From contig NC_092089.1 of assembly GCF_045679555.1 (NCBI RefSeq), positions 2,800,152-2,864,151 of the forward strand: a stretch of 64,000 bases of DNA. Direction: 5' to 3'. Shown piece by piece: positions 37,621 to 64,000 of the stretch. The number at the start of each line of letters is the position of its first letter. The stretch's first letter is position 1. This stretch comes from Salvelinus alpinus (lineage: Eukaryota > Chordata > Actinopteri > Salmoniformes > Salmonidae). Both the position numbers and the translations under genes were made by a program. The notes beneath the pieces are model-generated. The model made no database searches. It was not told where the DNA came from and saw only the letters and a program-made list of their open reading frames with translations.

Positions 37621-38301
37621 CAGTTCTCATTCTCACTGTTGCATTGATTTTCTTATAGTTTGTTCATAGGCTTTGATTTAAGGGGTTGTGTATGTGCAGG
37701 TATTTGTTTTTCATTGTAAGCTCTGGATTGGCTTTGTCTCTTGAATGTTCTCCATTCTCATCCCCGTCCGTCTAACCATATAGTATGATCAGGGATGAGA
37801 TTGGCTCCACAGAGACAGGCAGAGTATTCCTGTTGATCCGGCCTTGTAACATCAGGAATTCCAGATGAATCAGGAAACATCCCATCTCAAGATGACCCTG
37901 TATAACCTGGAGGGGTTGGGTTGGACCCTTCCATTACTAAAGTGTGGTTGTACTTGACCACAACTGAACCATAACCATGTAAATATGAGTACTAGACAGC
38001 TATCCTCTCTCTCTCTGAGAGGGAGGGAGGGTCCTGGAGGAGAGGTGTGAGGGGTTGAGGACAGTGATTGTATGCTAAAGAAAAGCATGTAAAGCGTGTT
38101 GAACTACAGTAAAAAAAAAAAAAAACTTTTTTAACTTAAAGATTAGTCACCCAATCAGCGGTGTTATATCTTCTACTGTTTTGATAAAGGTATTGTGTGT
38201 GTGTCTCCAGCTAGAGTTTCTTCAGAGATTACAATGTTAACACAGCCCTCTTTCCCCCTGTAACCCAATTCTATGTTTTCTTTCTTGCGTAGAGCATTTC
38301 T

Positions 38302-38307
38302 AATAAA
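38302..38307 (+). terminator. AATAAA polyadenylation signal of znf687
   Basis: AATAAA in 'taataaaataccaag', about 1650 bases after the znf687 stop. It faces the convergent signal of the minus-strand gene about 100 bases further right. Confidence 0.65.
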
Positions 38308-38403
38308 ATACCAAGAGATAAAGTGATTATTATATTCTGAGTCTCATTTGAGCTTCTGTCAGTCGTAACAATCCATAGAGTAAGTGATAGTAGGTTCATA
38401 ATC

Positions 38404-38409
38404 TTTATT
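38404..38409 (-). terminator. AATAAA polyadenylation signal of the otoancorin-like gene
   Basis: TTTATT on the plus strand, which reads AATAAA on the minus strand, about 440 bases beyond the stop at 38852-38854. It lies tail to tail with the znf687 signal. Confidence 0.55.
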
Positions 38410-38851
38410 ATTAAGTTAGTCTTCCACTTCCAATCTTGTCAGCACTGGGTTAGCACCCATAATCCTCATCTTATGATCCCAACTCTCAGAAAACAACCCA
38501 TACAGAACACTGACTCACACATCATTACATGTTCCAGCATTGTCCTACTAGAAGAGACCCACCATTGCAACAAAGATATAGAAAGATATATATTTCTTTA
38601 ACAAATAGAATAAAAAATATCTTACGTGCTTTTACATTGTCACAGGTATCTGTATCTGCTTTGATGTGCTCAAGGCCTGCTCTGGCTTAATCTAGAATAG
38701 GTAATAATTTTAAAAAAGCAGGATATACAAGTTATATTTGTTACTATTAAATGTGTTAAAATATGCCATATTATGAACAATCTCTATTCTTGTTCAACAC
38801 ATGCATGAGTAGTTCCATATGTCATGCGTGTCTATTGGATGTGTAGTTTCA

Positions 38852-54389
<15,538 letters not shown>

Positions 54390-55389
54390 GGTGGAACTGT
54401 CCACCTCTGCTGTAAAGAGGAGGAGAGAGGTGATGTCAGCCATTGTAAACATCAATTCTAAACGTGGAATCATTCTAATTTCCCACCTTTCACTAACCGT
54501 AATTCTAATATTGTTTCTATCTATCGTGCATCCCTTCGTTCTCAGTAAAAGACTACTTTTATTGTCGGAAAAATGTCAGTTGTACAACGTGTCTCCATGT
54601 GAGCCAGGTCTCAGGGATACTAGGGTATATTCTTTAATGCTTCCTCCTCTGAGGCTGTTAGCTCACAGCTGCCTAGCTACCGCCCTAGTTACCCACCTAG
54701 TTACCTGCCCCATGGAGTAAGCCCACTGGGGGTAAAGGAGAACATGCTGTGAAAAACATGCACTTTAATTAATATGTTATGTCACGCTCTTTCTCCATCT
54801 ATCTTTCTCTCGGTTATATTTGCCTTTCTACCGTACTCTTTTCCTCCTCTCTCTCCACCTACTCTCTCTCCCTCTTCTCTCTCCCTCTCCCTCCTCCTCT
54901 CTTTCCATGTCTCTCTTTCAAAACCACTGCTTTCCTATCATCGCTTCTGTAAAAGACTTTCCTCTCTAAGTCATTTGCATGGCTTCCGAAGATTTGACTT
55001 CTCATTTGGGTTTGGCCTTGAGGTGTGTCATGCAATCTGCCTGTCTGAGTGTGGTGATTCTGGGGTTTATGGTCATAATCACCAATCACAGAATTATTTG
55101 ACTATATGAATATACATTGGTTACAAATTCCTGGGACTGTCTCCTCTAAATACACTCCTGTCTATTCTGAATATCTTATTCATTTGAATTAGTTCATTAG
55201 TCAATTTTTAATACTCTGTCCTTGCACATTAGTGATGCATTTTTAATAGATTAACTATTCATAGATTGAAAATGGTGGCTTTTTTAAAGTATTATAAATA
55301 TTATTCTGTGAGACAGATCATTGTTTACTTCAAAATGTAAAAAGCAACACACTGTCAATCCTTATTAGATAATGATGTAATAGACAGAG
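54390..55389. other. 5' flank of the otoancorin-like gene; no exon seen
   Basis: This holds the presumed promoter and 5' UTR of the minus-strand gene near its left edge. A CT-rich stretch lies at 54790-54920, and AT-rich sequence follows. No coding exon or recognisable element was found. Confidence 0.4.
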
Positions 55390-55790
55390 CAACAACACAC
55401 AACCAACACAGTTCTAACCATTATGGAGGCCACAACCAACACAGTTCTAACCATTATGGAGGCCACAACCAACACAGTTCTAACCATTATGGAGGCCACA
55501 ACCAACACAGTTCTAACCATTATGGAGGCCACAACCAACACAGTTCTAACCATTATGGAGGCCACAACCAACACAGTTCTAACCATTATGGAGGCCACAA
55601 CCAACACAGTTCTAACCATTATGGAGGCCACAACCAACACAGTTCTAACCATTATGGAGGCCACAACCAACACAGTTCTAACCATTATGGAGGCCACAAC
55701 CAACACAGTTCTAACCATTATGGAGGCCACAACCAACACAGTTCTAACCATTATGGAGGCCACAACCAACACAGTTCTAACCACAACCAA
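55390..55790. repeat. 33-bp minisatellite, about 12 copies
   Basis: The phrase 'cacagttctaaccattatgg' recurs every 33 bases, essentially identical between copies. Open frames on both strands (MEATTNTVLTI and MVRTVLVVASI repeats) exist only because 33 is a multiple of three. Confidence 0.96.
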
Positions 55791-56093
55791 ACCAAAGATA
55801 AACGTACTTACTGAATTGTGTTTTCTTTTTGGATGTGGAGTAGAGTATGTAACAGCAGTATGTTCAGCAGGAGAAGAGTGTATGTGTCCTCTCTCTCTCC
55901 CTCCCTCCCTCTCTCCCTCCCTCCCTCCTGGGAGGTTACCTGTACAGGTGTCAGACCAGGTGCATACGCTCTGCGTGTGTGTGTCTCATACAAGCCCAGA
56001 GTATTGTGTGTGGGAATGCTATGTTGGCCATGTTACAGTAATCAGGCCTTAGTTCACAGTAATTTTATGTAAAAGATAATCATTATCATACTA

Positions 56094-57663
56094 CAGTCGT
56101 GGCCAAAAGTTTTGAGAATGACACAAATATTAATTTCCACAAAGTCTGCTGCCTCAGTGTCTTTAGATATTTTTGTCAGATGTTACTATGGAATACTGAA
56201 GTATAATTACAAGCATTTCATAAGTGTCAAAGGCTTTTATTGACAATTACATGAAGTTGATGCAAAGAGTCAATATTTGCAGTGTTGACCCTTCTTTTTC
56301 AAGACCTCTGCAATCCACCCTGGCATGCTGTCAATGAACTTCTGGGCCACATCCTGACTGATGGCAGCCCATTCTTGCATAATCAATGCTTGGAGTTTGT
56401 CAGAATGTGTGGGTTTTTGTTTGTCCACCCGCCTCTTGAGGATTGACCACAAGTTCTCAATGGGATTAAGGTCTGGGGAGTTTCCTGGCCATGGACCCAA
56501 AATATTGATGTTTTGTTCCCCGAGCCACTTAGTTATCACTTTTGCCTTATGGCAAGGTGCTCCATCATGCTGGAAAAGGCATTGTTCATCACCAAACTGT
56601 TCCTGGATGGTTGGGAGAAGTTGCTCTCGGAGGATGTGTTGGTACCATTCTTTATTCATGGCTGTGTTCTTAGGTAAAATTGTGAGTGAGCCCACTCCCT
56701 TGGCTGAGAAGCATCCTCACACATGAATGGTCTCAGAATGCTTTACTGTTGGCATGACACAGGACTGATGGTAGCGCTCACCTTGTCTTCTTTTTGTTTG
56801 GGGCATCTTTTCCGGATGCCCCAAACAATCGGAAAGGGGATTCATCAGAGAAAATAACTTTACCCCAGTCCTCAGCAGTCCAATCCCTGTACCTTTTTCA
56901 GAATATCAGTCTGTCCCTGATGTTTTTCCTGGAGAGAAGTGGCTTCTTTGCTGCCCATCTTGACACCAGGCCATCCTCCAAAAGTCTTCGCCTCACTGTG
57001 CGTGCAGATGCACTCACACCTGCCTGCTGCCATTCCTGAGCAAGCTCTGTACTGGTGGTGCCCCGATCCCGCAGCTGAATCAACTTTAGGAGACGGTCCT
57101 GGCGCTTGCTGGACTTTCTTGGACGCCCTGAAGCCTTCTTCACAACAATTGAACCGCTCTCCTTGAAGTTCTTGATGATCCGGTAAATGGTTGATTTAGG
57201 TGCAATCTTACTGGCAGCAATATCCTTGCCTGTGAAGCCCTTTTTGTGCAAAGCAATGATGACAGCACATGTTTCCTTGCAGGTAACCATGGTTGACAGA
57301 GGAAGAACAATGATTCCAAGCACTACCCTCCTTTTGAAGATTCCAGTATGTTGTTCGAACTCAATCAGCATGACAGAGTGATCTCCAGCCTTGTCCTCGT
57401 CAACACTCACACCTATGTTAACGAGAGAATCACTGACATGATGTCAGCTGGTCCTTTTGTGGCAGTGCTGAAATGCAGTGGAAATGTTTTGGGGGGGATT
57501 CAGTTCATTTGCATGGCAAAGAGGGACTTTGCAATTAATTACAATTCATCTGATCACTCTTCATAACATTCTGGAGTATATGCAAATTGCCATCATACAA
57601 ACTGAGGCAGGAGACTGTCAAAATGTATATTTGTGTCATTCTCAAAACTTTTGGCCACGACTG
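56094..57663 (-). mobile_element. Nearly full-length Tc1 element, 1570 bp
   Basis: The ends are 'cagtcgtggccaaaagtttt' and its exact complement at the right, flanked by TA (56092-56093, 57664-57665). The inverted repeats extend inward as TGAGAATGACACAAATAT. The length matches intact Tc1 family members of about 1.6 kb. It is a different subfamily from the element at 6042-9336. Confidence 0.95.
56270..57410 (-). pseudogene. Tc1 transposase, broken by few mutations
   Basis: The N-terminal ORF at 57410-56898 carries the paired-like helix-turn-helix (KGFTGKDIAASKIAPKST) and a GRPRKSSKRQ AT-hook-like linker. After a stop codon the frame continues with WGKVIFSDES, the first catalytic Asp. A further break follows. 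The C-terminal ORF at 56695-56270 holds FQHDGAPCHKA (second Asp) and NSPDLNPIENLW (third acidic residue). All three catalytic sites can be seen, but not in one frame. Confidence 0.9.
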
Positions 57664-57864
57664 TATATCAGAGAGAAATACATTCTCAGAGAAGAAATGT
57701 TTTGTGTCTTGGAAAAAATCTCTTTTACGTAATCTTTTCAAATGACTCAAACACAGGTGAACTTTCAAATACACGTTAACATGAAAACATCAAACCCTGA
57801 ACCAGTGATTAGTTGCAACTTGTACCTACTCAAACATGAGAGACATGATATTTGTATATATATA

Positions 57865-58102
57865 TTTTTTAATTGTTTAAATGTAACCTTTATTTAACTA
57901 GGCAAGTCAGTTAAGAACAAATTCTTATTTACAATGACAGCATACCCCGGCCAAACCTGGACGATGCTGGGCCACTTGTGCACTGCCCTATGGGACTTCC
58001 AATCACAGCCAGGTGTGATGCAGCCTGGATTCAAACCAGGTACTACAGTGACACCTCTTGCACTGAGATGCAATGCCTTAGACCTCTGCGCCACTCGGGA
58101 GC
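57865..58102 (-). mobile_element. SmaI-type tRNA-derived SINE
   Basis: On the minus strand the head reads 'gctcccgagtggcgcagagg', with a B box in 'ggtttgaatcc'. The 3' tail is 'ttgcctagttaaataaagg' and the middle 'ccctatgggacttcc' in reverse. The same family is at 59769-59997. It is not a functional tRNA gene. Confidence 0.85.
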
Positions 58103-58744
58103 ATATCTGTGAGTGGGCACACCAATCAAGGCCCTGTGGATCTTGTTATTGTACGTCCATTCCACACAATGACCTTTAACTGACCTTTATGGACGTTTAG
58201 ATCCTTGGGATTACCCTATGGCATCATATCAACTTTGTAACATGGTAAAAAAACAACCTTGTAGTGAGGTTTAGTCCTGTTTCATATCTTTGTGATTATC
58301 AAAGACTACATAGGGCAGAAGCTCTCTCCATTCAGTCTTCTCTACATTCAGTGAGGTAGTGGAATGTTTGCACAAATGACAATAAGAGTGAGATGCAGGT
58401 AAACAAATATTTGTATTTCTGAAGATGAAGAGATTGGGCAATGGGTGGGAACGTCAGAATGACTAGGCCCTATATTCAATCAAGTATCCTCACAGTAATA
58501 TAAGTAATGCTACCATCTTTCCCTGTGACAGTGTGGCAGGCCGAAAGACACAGGATGACTGGACCTTTGGGAAACAGCCGCGGCCATATTTGACTAAACA
58601 TTACATAACAATATGAACACAATGGCATATTAATAACAAAGAGATCAAACGTTGTTCCACACTGCATTAACTAACAATGTCCTTGTTAAAAATATGACAC
58701 AGGCTGAAAATGTTGACTTTATAAACTGGTCCTGAACATTTTAC

Positions 58745-60563
58745 CTTTAGTTGATGATCCATACAGAATTGTGTACCAGAGGGTTGAGTTCCCCCAGACA
58801 GAGCCTCAACCATTACTGTATACAAAAAGAAAAACGTATAGAGATTGGAAACTCACATAAAACATCTATCTATGAGGAACTCTTTCGGAGTGGTGGGTGA
58901 TGAACCTCAACCAATGGAAAGGTCAACAGACACAGTGGATCCAGATAGTGACACTGTTATGTACACAGCATGAGACCAGTACGTTCCAGAAACATCTAGC
59001 ACGGCCTGCCATCAATAGGAGAAGGAGATTCCTACCCTATAGGGCTGGGGTGAAATCTGAGCAGCTCAATATCAACACACAGCAGCCAAATTCAACAGGC
59101 TACCATCAATAGGAGAAGGAGATTCTTACCCTATAGGGCTGGGGTGAAATCTGAGCAGCTCAATATCAACACACAGCAGCCAAATTCAACAGGCTACCAT
59201 CAATGGGAGAAGGAGATTCCTACCCTATAGGGCTGGGGTGAAATCTGAGCAGCTCAATATCAACACACAGCAGCCAAATTCAACAGGCTACCATCAATAG
59301 GAGAAGGAGATTCCTACCCTATAGGGCTGGGGTGAAATCTGAGCAGCTCAATATCAACACACAGCAGCCAAATTCAACAGGCTACCATCAATAGGAGAAG
59401 GAGATTCCTACCCTATAGGGCTGGGGTGAAATCTGAGCAGCTCAATATCAACACACAGCAGCCAAATTCAACAGGCTACCATCAATAGGAGAAGGAGATT
59501 CCTACCCTATAGGGCTGGGGTGAAATCTGAGCAGCTCAATATCAACACACAGCAGCCAAATTCAACAGGCTGTCAAGTGTTCACAATGTTTACTCTGAAA
59601 ACACTGAGGGGAGTCTTTGATTTTAGCATGATTATTTTTGTATACTACTGTGTATACTACTGAAATGTGAGTAATTGAATTGGACCTCTATTGAGTTTGC
59701 CAATGGCATTATTTGAGATGAACTGGGCACACAACGACAATAAAAGCCAACTACTATCTCAAATATATATTTAAATGTAACCTTTATTTAACTAGGCAAG
59801 TCAGTTAAGAACACATTCTTATTTACAATGACGGCGTACCACAGCCAAACCCTCCCCTAACCCGGCCAATTGTGTGCCGCCCTATGGGACTCCCGATCAC
59901 GGCCGGTTGTGATACAGCCTGGGATCAAACCCGGGTCTGTAGTGACGCCTCTAGCACTGCGATGCACTGCCTTAGACCGCTGCGCCACTCAGGATCCCAT
60001 AAATATAATCATCATGGTTGGACATTAGGTGTACCATCAACTTTGACACAATAGTACTTCCCCTGCCTCCCAGTTACATATGGCTACACACACAGCAGAC
60101 TATGGTACTGTAGGTTACCACACAGAGAGGCCAATTGTAAGGTTCTGTTCCTAAACCTAGCAGCAGATACAGTGGCCTACCCTCCCCATGGAGCAGGCTG
60201 CCTGTTAAACAACAAGCCAGCTCACTGCAATCCCCCAGGACTCATCTCTAATTAGCAGTAATAATGACACTCATTGGGAAGAGAAACAGTACCTGTAGCA
60301 CATTTACCAACTTGTTACTGCTTTAAAGACTTATTTGGCATTGTCATGCATGATGAGTTGCTGGCTAAAGCAGAAACGCTATGGTTACCAAGCTACTTGC
60401 AAGGTGCAGTAGCCTGCTTCTGAACATGGACAACAATAGTTGAGTATCCATACAATGTAGCTAAATAAGTGGTGCATACTACAGAGTCTGCAGCAATGAC
60501 ATTACAGGACAACTCACCACTTTCAGCCAGAGCCAGGGCCAGGGCCAGAAAGAGCCAAGACAT
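58745..60563 (-). CDS. Tentative secreted-protein gene, 5' part (two exons)
   Basis: A possible first coding exon at 60563-60518 encodes MSWLFLALALALAES, a strong signal-peptide pattern, and ends in phase 1 before GTGAGT. A matching exon at 58815-58745 follows CAG, begins in the right phase, and encodes VMVEALSGGTQPSGTQFC and a few more residues before GTAAAA. I do not recognise the product and found no convincing further exon in the window. The 1.7-kb intron is filled by a SINE and the 94-bp array. The first exon is suggestive. The link to the second rests only on phase and splice signals and could be chance. Confidence 0.3.
59006..59571. repeat. 94-bp minisatellite, about 6 copies
   Basis: The phrase 'taccatcaataggagaagg' recurs every 94 bases, and the copies differ at only a few sites. 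It lies between the two SmaI-type SINEs. Confidence 0.95.
59769..59997 (-). mobile_element. SmaI-type tRNA-derived SINE, second copy
   Basis: On the minus strand it starts 'gatcctgagtggcgcagcgg' and has 'ctaaggcagtgcatcgcag', a body 'cataggcggcac' and the tail 'cttgcctagttaaataaagg'. It is closer to the family consensus as I remember it than the copy at 57865-58102. Confidence 0.87.
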
Positions 60564-61100
60564 CAGTTTACTTTTCCAACGCTCGACTGACCAGAAGGTG
60601 GCAGCAGAACCAAAGAAGCTAAAACTAACTGTCAGGTGTCCTGAGCTATGCAGCTGCTGCTGTTAGATCTCACCCTGGAGCATTTGGTGCTATAAAACAT
60701 GTGTGAAACGCAAACGAACCCAGGCTGAAACAAATCCTGGACCTGCATGAGTAGTAGTAGATACAGTCCAAAGAAGAAGCCTGAAGGAGGAGAGATTGCT
60801 AGAAATGAACTCGGTTTAACGTTACCCTTTTATCTGTGGATTAATTGTCGGGTAGAGGACCTTGTGCATTTCAGATAAAATAACAACCCAATGTTTATAT
60901 CCCAGGACAAATTGGCTAGCAACAGAAAGCTAGCTATTGCCATAAATGTTTAATACTTTTCGACCTGTCCCCAAATTAATATAAGTGGTTCAGAGTTTGT
61001 TTTTATATGTCAACTCGCGTGTCCTGAGCGGAGTGGATGGACAAAAAGCACGCGTGCGGTCTGTTCAGCATGTAATTTGAAGTAGGCTAGAGGCGGAGAG
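59998..61100. other. Intergenic; candidate divergent promoter
   Basis: Apart from the minus-strand signal-peptide exon at 60518-60563, no coding exon or element was recognised. The interval from 60563 to 61100 separates that exon from the untranslated exon of the plus-strand gene and may serve as a shared promoter region. Confidence 0.35.
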
Positions 61101-61186
61101 GGTAGGTAGTAAGTAGGGCTGCTCGCACCGTTAGATAACAGTAGCCAGAAAATACTGGGCCGGTACCAAAGGATACAGACCGCAAG
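61100..61186 (+). other. Putative untranslated exon 1 of the cysteine-rich gene
   Basis: The stretch ends 'accgcaag' followed by GTGAGT, a strong donor. It has no ATG in its last 60 bases. It is the most likely first exon for the coding exon at 62825. The transcription start is not defined. Confidence 0.4.
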
Positions 61187-62824
61187 GTGAGTTTATTTTC
61201 ATTGTATCGGTTGGGTCGTTGAATGTTGTTATAGAGTACCGCTGTCTTTCATGGTGTTTCTAGACCTTGTTATGGAATTGTATCACATGTCAAGGTCGGC
61301 CACGCTTGTAGACGTAGACTATATCATTTTATTTTGCATGGAATATAACCGGAAATATCAGAGCCATATTGAGCCTATATAGCCTATTTATTTGGATATA
61401 TCGTACTGTTCTGATAGCCTCTAGATTGTTTTTGGCCAGACCATCGTCTGATCCAACTCGATAACCTTGTTGCGGTTTCAGAGTATACGCGCCAGGATAG
61501 GGAGCAGGTTGACGTTTGTCATGAATCTTGCCCTGTATGCAGAACTGAGCGATTTCTTCTCGGCCAGCGGTTTTTGGTCTTCATTTAACGTTCGATTTAG
61601 GCATTAGGGTTAGCAGTGTGGTTAAGGTTAGGTTTAAAATCAGATTTTATGACTTTGTGGCTGGCATCTCTGCAGAACTGCCTCCAAGGTAAGATTCATG
61701 ACAATAAATGCCAACCTGCAGATAGATACTGGAATGCTTCGAACCACATGTTCCGGGGTTGTGCCGAGAATCCCCCCCTGCCAGAATCCCCCCCTTTGCG
61801 TTATTCTTTGCTGCGACTTGCTAGTTGAGATTTCTGCTCTTCACTCCGTTGTCAGTTTAACCCACTGATCTTAGTAGAAGATAGCATTTTTGTCTGCAGT
61901 TTTCGGTTTGACTATTTGTTTCAAGTGTATGTGGCGGTTCTAGCTTGTATGGCGCCCTGGGCGAACCCCCCCACACAAAATACTTTGCCAAAATTCGTCA
62001 TCTCTCCAATGTCTTATTCGACTAGTATTTTTGAAAGTGTAAGGATAATAATTCAGCCATAGTTGTTCTGAAATGTTTATTGCTTGCCAACATTTTACTC
62101 CCTCCTCTGTTTAATATAACACATATACATTAATTATTCATTTCGGTTGCCTATCCTGGCGTGAAGTTTGATCTATAGAAAGTATTTCACAAGTATTTGA
62201 CTCTAGCCACAAAATTAAGGAAATTAGAAGGGAGGGGGGAGAATTCTAGCAGGTAGCCTGCAGAGATCCTACGCCGCAGACAAACGGAGAGACCGTCATG
62301 CTGTTTGTTGTGTTCCTTGCTAGACTGAAATTATTATATTATCTCATGCTGTCCTTCAAATGCAAAAGGTCAGTAAAAACAGGAACAGGAATATTCCTTC
62401 TTTCCTGTTAGGAATTTCATAAAGTTAATTAAGAATGTCCTAAAACTCATACTCGAAGAGATGGTATGACAAATGATTGCAGGAATTTGTAGTGTTTGAG
62501 TTAGACTAATATTCCTGGTCCATTATTTCACAGGTTGGATTCGAAAAAGGTAGGTATGTTAACACACTCTCTGTCATTCATCAGTATTAATGCCTCACAT
62601 TAGAAACATGTCAACCCCCCCCCCCCCCCCCCCCCCAGCTATAGAATGATCTTTACATTGAACAACCTAATGTATATAGGTATGTATGTGTGATTAAAAC
62701 CAAAGTTAACATGATACTGGTAATACTTTGTCTCTATTCCACTGGATGGCCGATGAGTTGTCTGTTCTGGCCAACAGTGTAATCCTCCTCTGCCTGTTTG
62801 AATACATCTCACTGTTTCTCTCAG
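61187..62824 (+). other. Intron or 5' region of the cysteine-rich gene; no exon assured
   Basis: It includes a poly-C tract of about 20 bases near 62617. ATG-containing stretches before good donors (for example, CCAAG followed by GTAAGA at 61688) were seen but could not be tied to the downstream reading frame. Just upstream of the acceptor, 62746-62824 reads in frame as MADELSVLANSVILLCLFEY, so translation could also begin there, without splicing. Confidence 0.35.
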
Positions 62825-63774
62825 TTGCAATGAAGGACATGTGTTTCCGGTGTAACGACACAAAGTGCCCAGAGGTGACGAAATGTTTTGATCTGAATGG
62901 TGACCTGAACCAGAATCTGCTGATGGTGCCAGGTCCTTTCCAGAAATGCACATCCACCCCCTATCCTCCTTCTGGGAGGTGCACCATGTGTAGTCTGGAT
63001 TATTATTACACTGTGTGCAGAAATGTCTCAGAGAGCATCCAGCCTGCCCTGGAGGCCAACAGCACAGCCATTACCAACTATGAACAAGCCAGTGAGTGTC
63101 TCTGTGAAGGCCCAAGATAGTACAACGTGAATGAAATGCTAATGGTTAGAGTGAACAAATCGATGGTCCTGGGTGTCTATAATCCCAGGGGGCTATAGGA
63201 AGTTACCAGTAGCCTATATTATAGAGTATGAAAAAAAATCTATCATCAAACCAAAAACACATTTCCATATGTGATCCGTCTGTCAATTGTTGCATGTAGG
63301 CCAATCAGCTCTGTTCTGCTATTTCAGATTGCCCTGTCATCGGCATCGCATCAACTACTGTGAATGGTGAGTCATTCATTCAAACATTCTGTATTATTTT
63401 CACAAACTGGCTGTAGAGAATCTTATGGTAATTTTACACAGCACTATTTATGCAGTGTCCCTTGCTGAATTGAACACTAAGGCCAGGATTCAGTCTGATT
63501 GAGCTTTGCCCACAATGCACGTTTTAAAGGCAATGTTTCTGCCTTGGTGAAGATCACATTCATGGTGGCTCAATTGAAAATTACCTTAAAATGGAGCATT
63601 GTCCAAATTGACACTCGGATTGATTCCTATCCTAGCTTTGTTAGTGAGACTTAATTGTCCTGTGTACAGTTGAGTGAATCCCTAACAAAGACATCTGCAG
63701 TCTGGCTGTTGAGTTATTTGTCTTGGTGGCAGGTTCAGACTTCACTGGAGCTGCTGCTCAATATGGACATCCTG
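62825..63774 (+). CDS. Unrecognised cysteine-rich extracellular protein, 5' part
   Basis: Exons: 62825-63091, 63328-63366 and 63733-63774, all GT-AG and in phase, continuing beyond the window. The first coding exon starts around MKDMCFRCNDTKCPEV and continues with FDLNGDLNQN, PFQKCTSTPYPP, RCTMCSLDYYYTVCRN and N-glycosylation sites (NVS, NST). With ten cysteines in about 85 residues it looks like a disulphide-bonded extracellular domain. The next two are very short phase-1 exons encoding NCPVIGIASTTVNG and SDFTGAAAQYGHP, as in a stalk. Either a spliced signal exon or the in-frame hydrophobic segment encoded at 62746-62824 could provide the signal peptide. I do not recognise the family. Confidence 0.6.
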
Positions 63775-64000
63775 GTGAGTGCAGAAATACACAGCGCAGC
63801 AATGCTGCTCCACTCTGACAGACTAATATACTCCTCAGTGGCTTTGCAAATGTTACCGTCTCCCTTTTGTAATTTTATTAATCCGTTGATTGTTTAATGC
63901 TTTATGATTCCTCCTCATTGTAAATAATTAGTCCTCCAATTGTAATATGATACATACTTATTCAATAATTTAGTGTTTTTATCTGTTGTTCTTAAGGGGG

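Larger units (their letters stand above)
36652..38330 (+). other. znf687 3' untranslated region
   Basis: No coding exon is seen between the znf687 stop (36649-36651) and the AATAAA at 38302-38307. The stretch contains an AG-rich start, a GGTTGGTGGCACC-family MITE (37026-37193), a 21-bp minisatellite (37471-37620) and an A-tract near 38111. Confidence 0.6.

Noticed and set aside
55365-56052. Repeat-protein ORFs MEATTNTVLTI / MVRTVLVVASI
   Set aside because: Both strands are open because of a 33-bp repeat unit. The frame does not connect to exons with splice signals.
57865-59997. tRNA genes on the minus strand
   Set aside because: The A- and B-box-like sequences are heads of SINEs; the acceptor stems do not close and SINE tails follow.

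Overview
The window is nuclear DNA of a teleost fish, almost certainly a salmonid (Salmo, Oncorhynchus or Salvelinus type). Coding sequence is split into short exons with GT-AG introns. The repeats are typical of salmonids: Sleeping Beauty-like Tc1 elements, HpaI- and SmaI-type tRNA-derived SINEs, hAT elements with 8-bp target duplications, LINE 3' ends, and very many minisatellites and dinucleotide runs. There is no prokaryotic, phage or CRISPR content.

Layout. (1) 1-3700: LINE tail, a 62-bp minisatellite and repeat-derived DNA. (2) 3712-16840, plus strand: a PIP5K1A-type phosphatidylinositol-4-phosphate 5-kinase, 571 codons from the first visible ATG, with a long 3' UTR. One intron holds a four-layer nest: minisatellite, Tc1, hAT-like element, SINE. 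(3) 16962-19926: an hAT transposon with an exact 8-bp target duplication. (4) 20542-24090, plus: a complete psmd4, the Rpn10 ubiquitin receptor of the proteasome, 378 aa. (5) 25787-36651, plus: znf687, 1419 aa, with about 14 C2H2 fingers. (6) 38852-54389, minus: a complete 28-exon gene of 1256 aa for a mesothelin/otoancorin/stereocilin superfamily protein with a signal peptide and a GPI-type tail. Its introns carry several long dinucleotide runs and a 1.7-kb minisatellite with higher-order structure. (7) 54400-60500: minisatellites, a nearly full-length Tc1 element, two SINEs, and a tentative two-exon secreted-protein gene on the minus strand. (8) 61100-64000, plus: the 5' part of an unrecognised cysteine-rich, probably secreted or type I membrane protein, running off the window.

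The order PIP5K1A-PSMD4-ZNF687, all in one orientation, matches the human 1q21 block, so this is an ancient syntenic segment. The three products act in unrelated processes: phosphoinositide synthesis, proteasomal ubiquitin recognition, and a chromatin-linked zinc-finger complex. The otoancorin-like gene lies tail to tail with znf687, with poly(A) signals about 100 bp apart. Exon models were built by hand from splice signals and reading phase. All three complete models (psmd4, znf687, otoancorin-like) and the PIP5K1A model have CDS lengths divisible by three.
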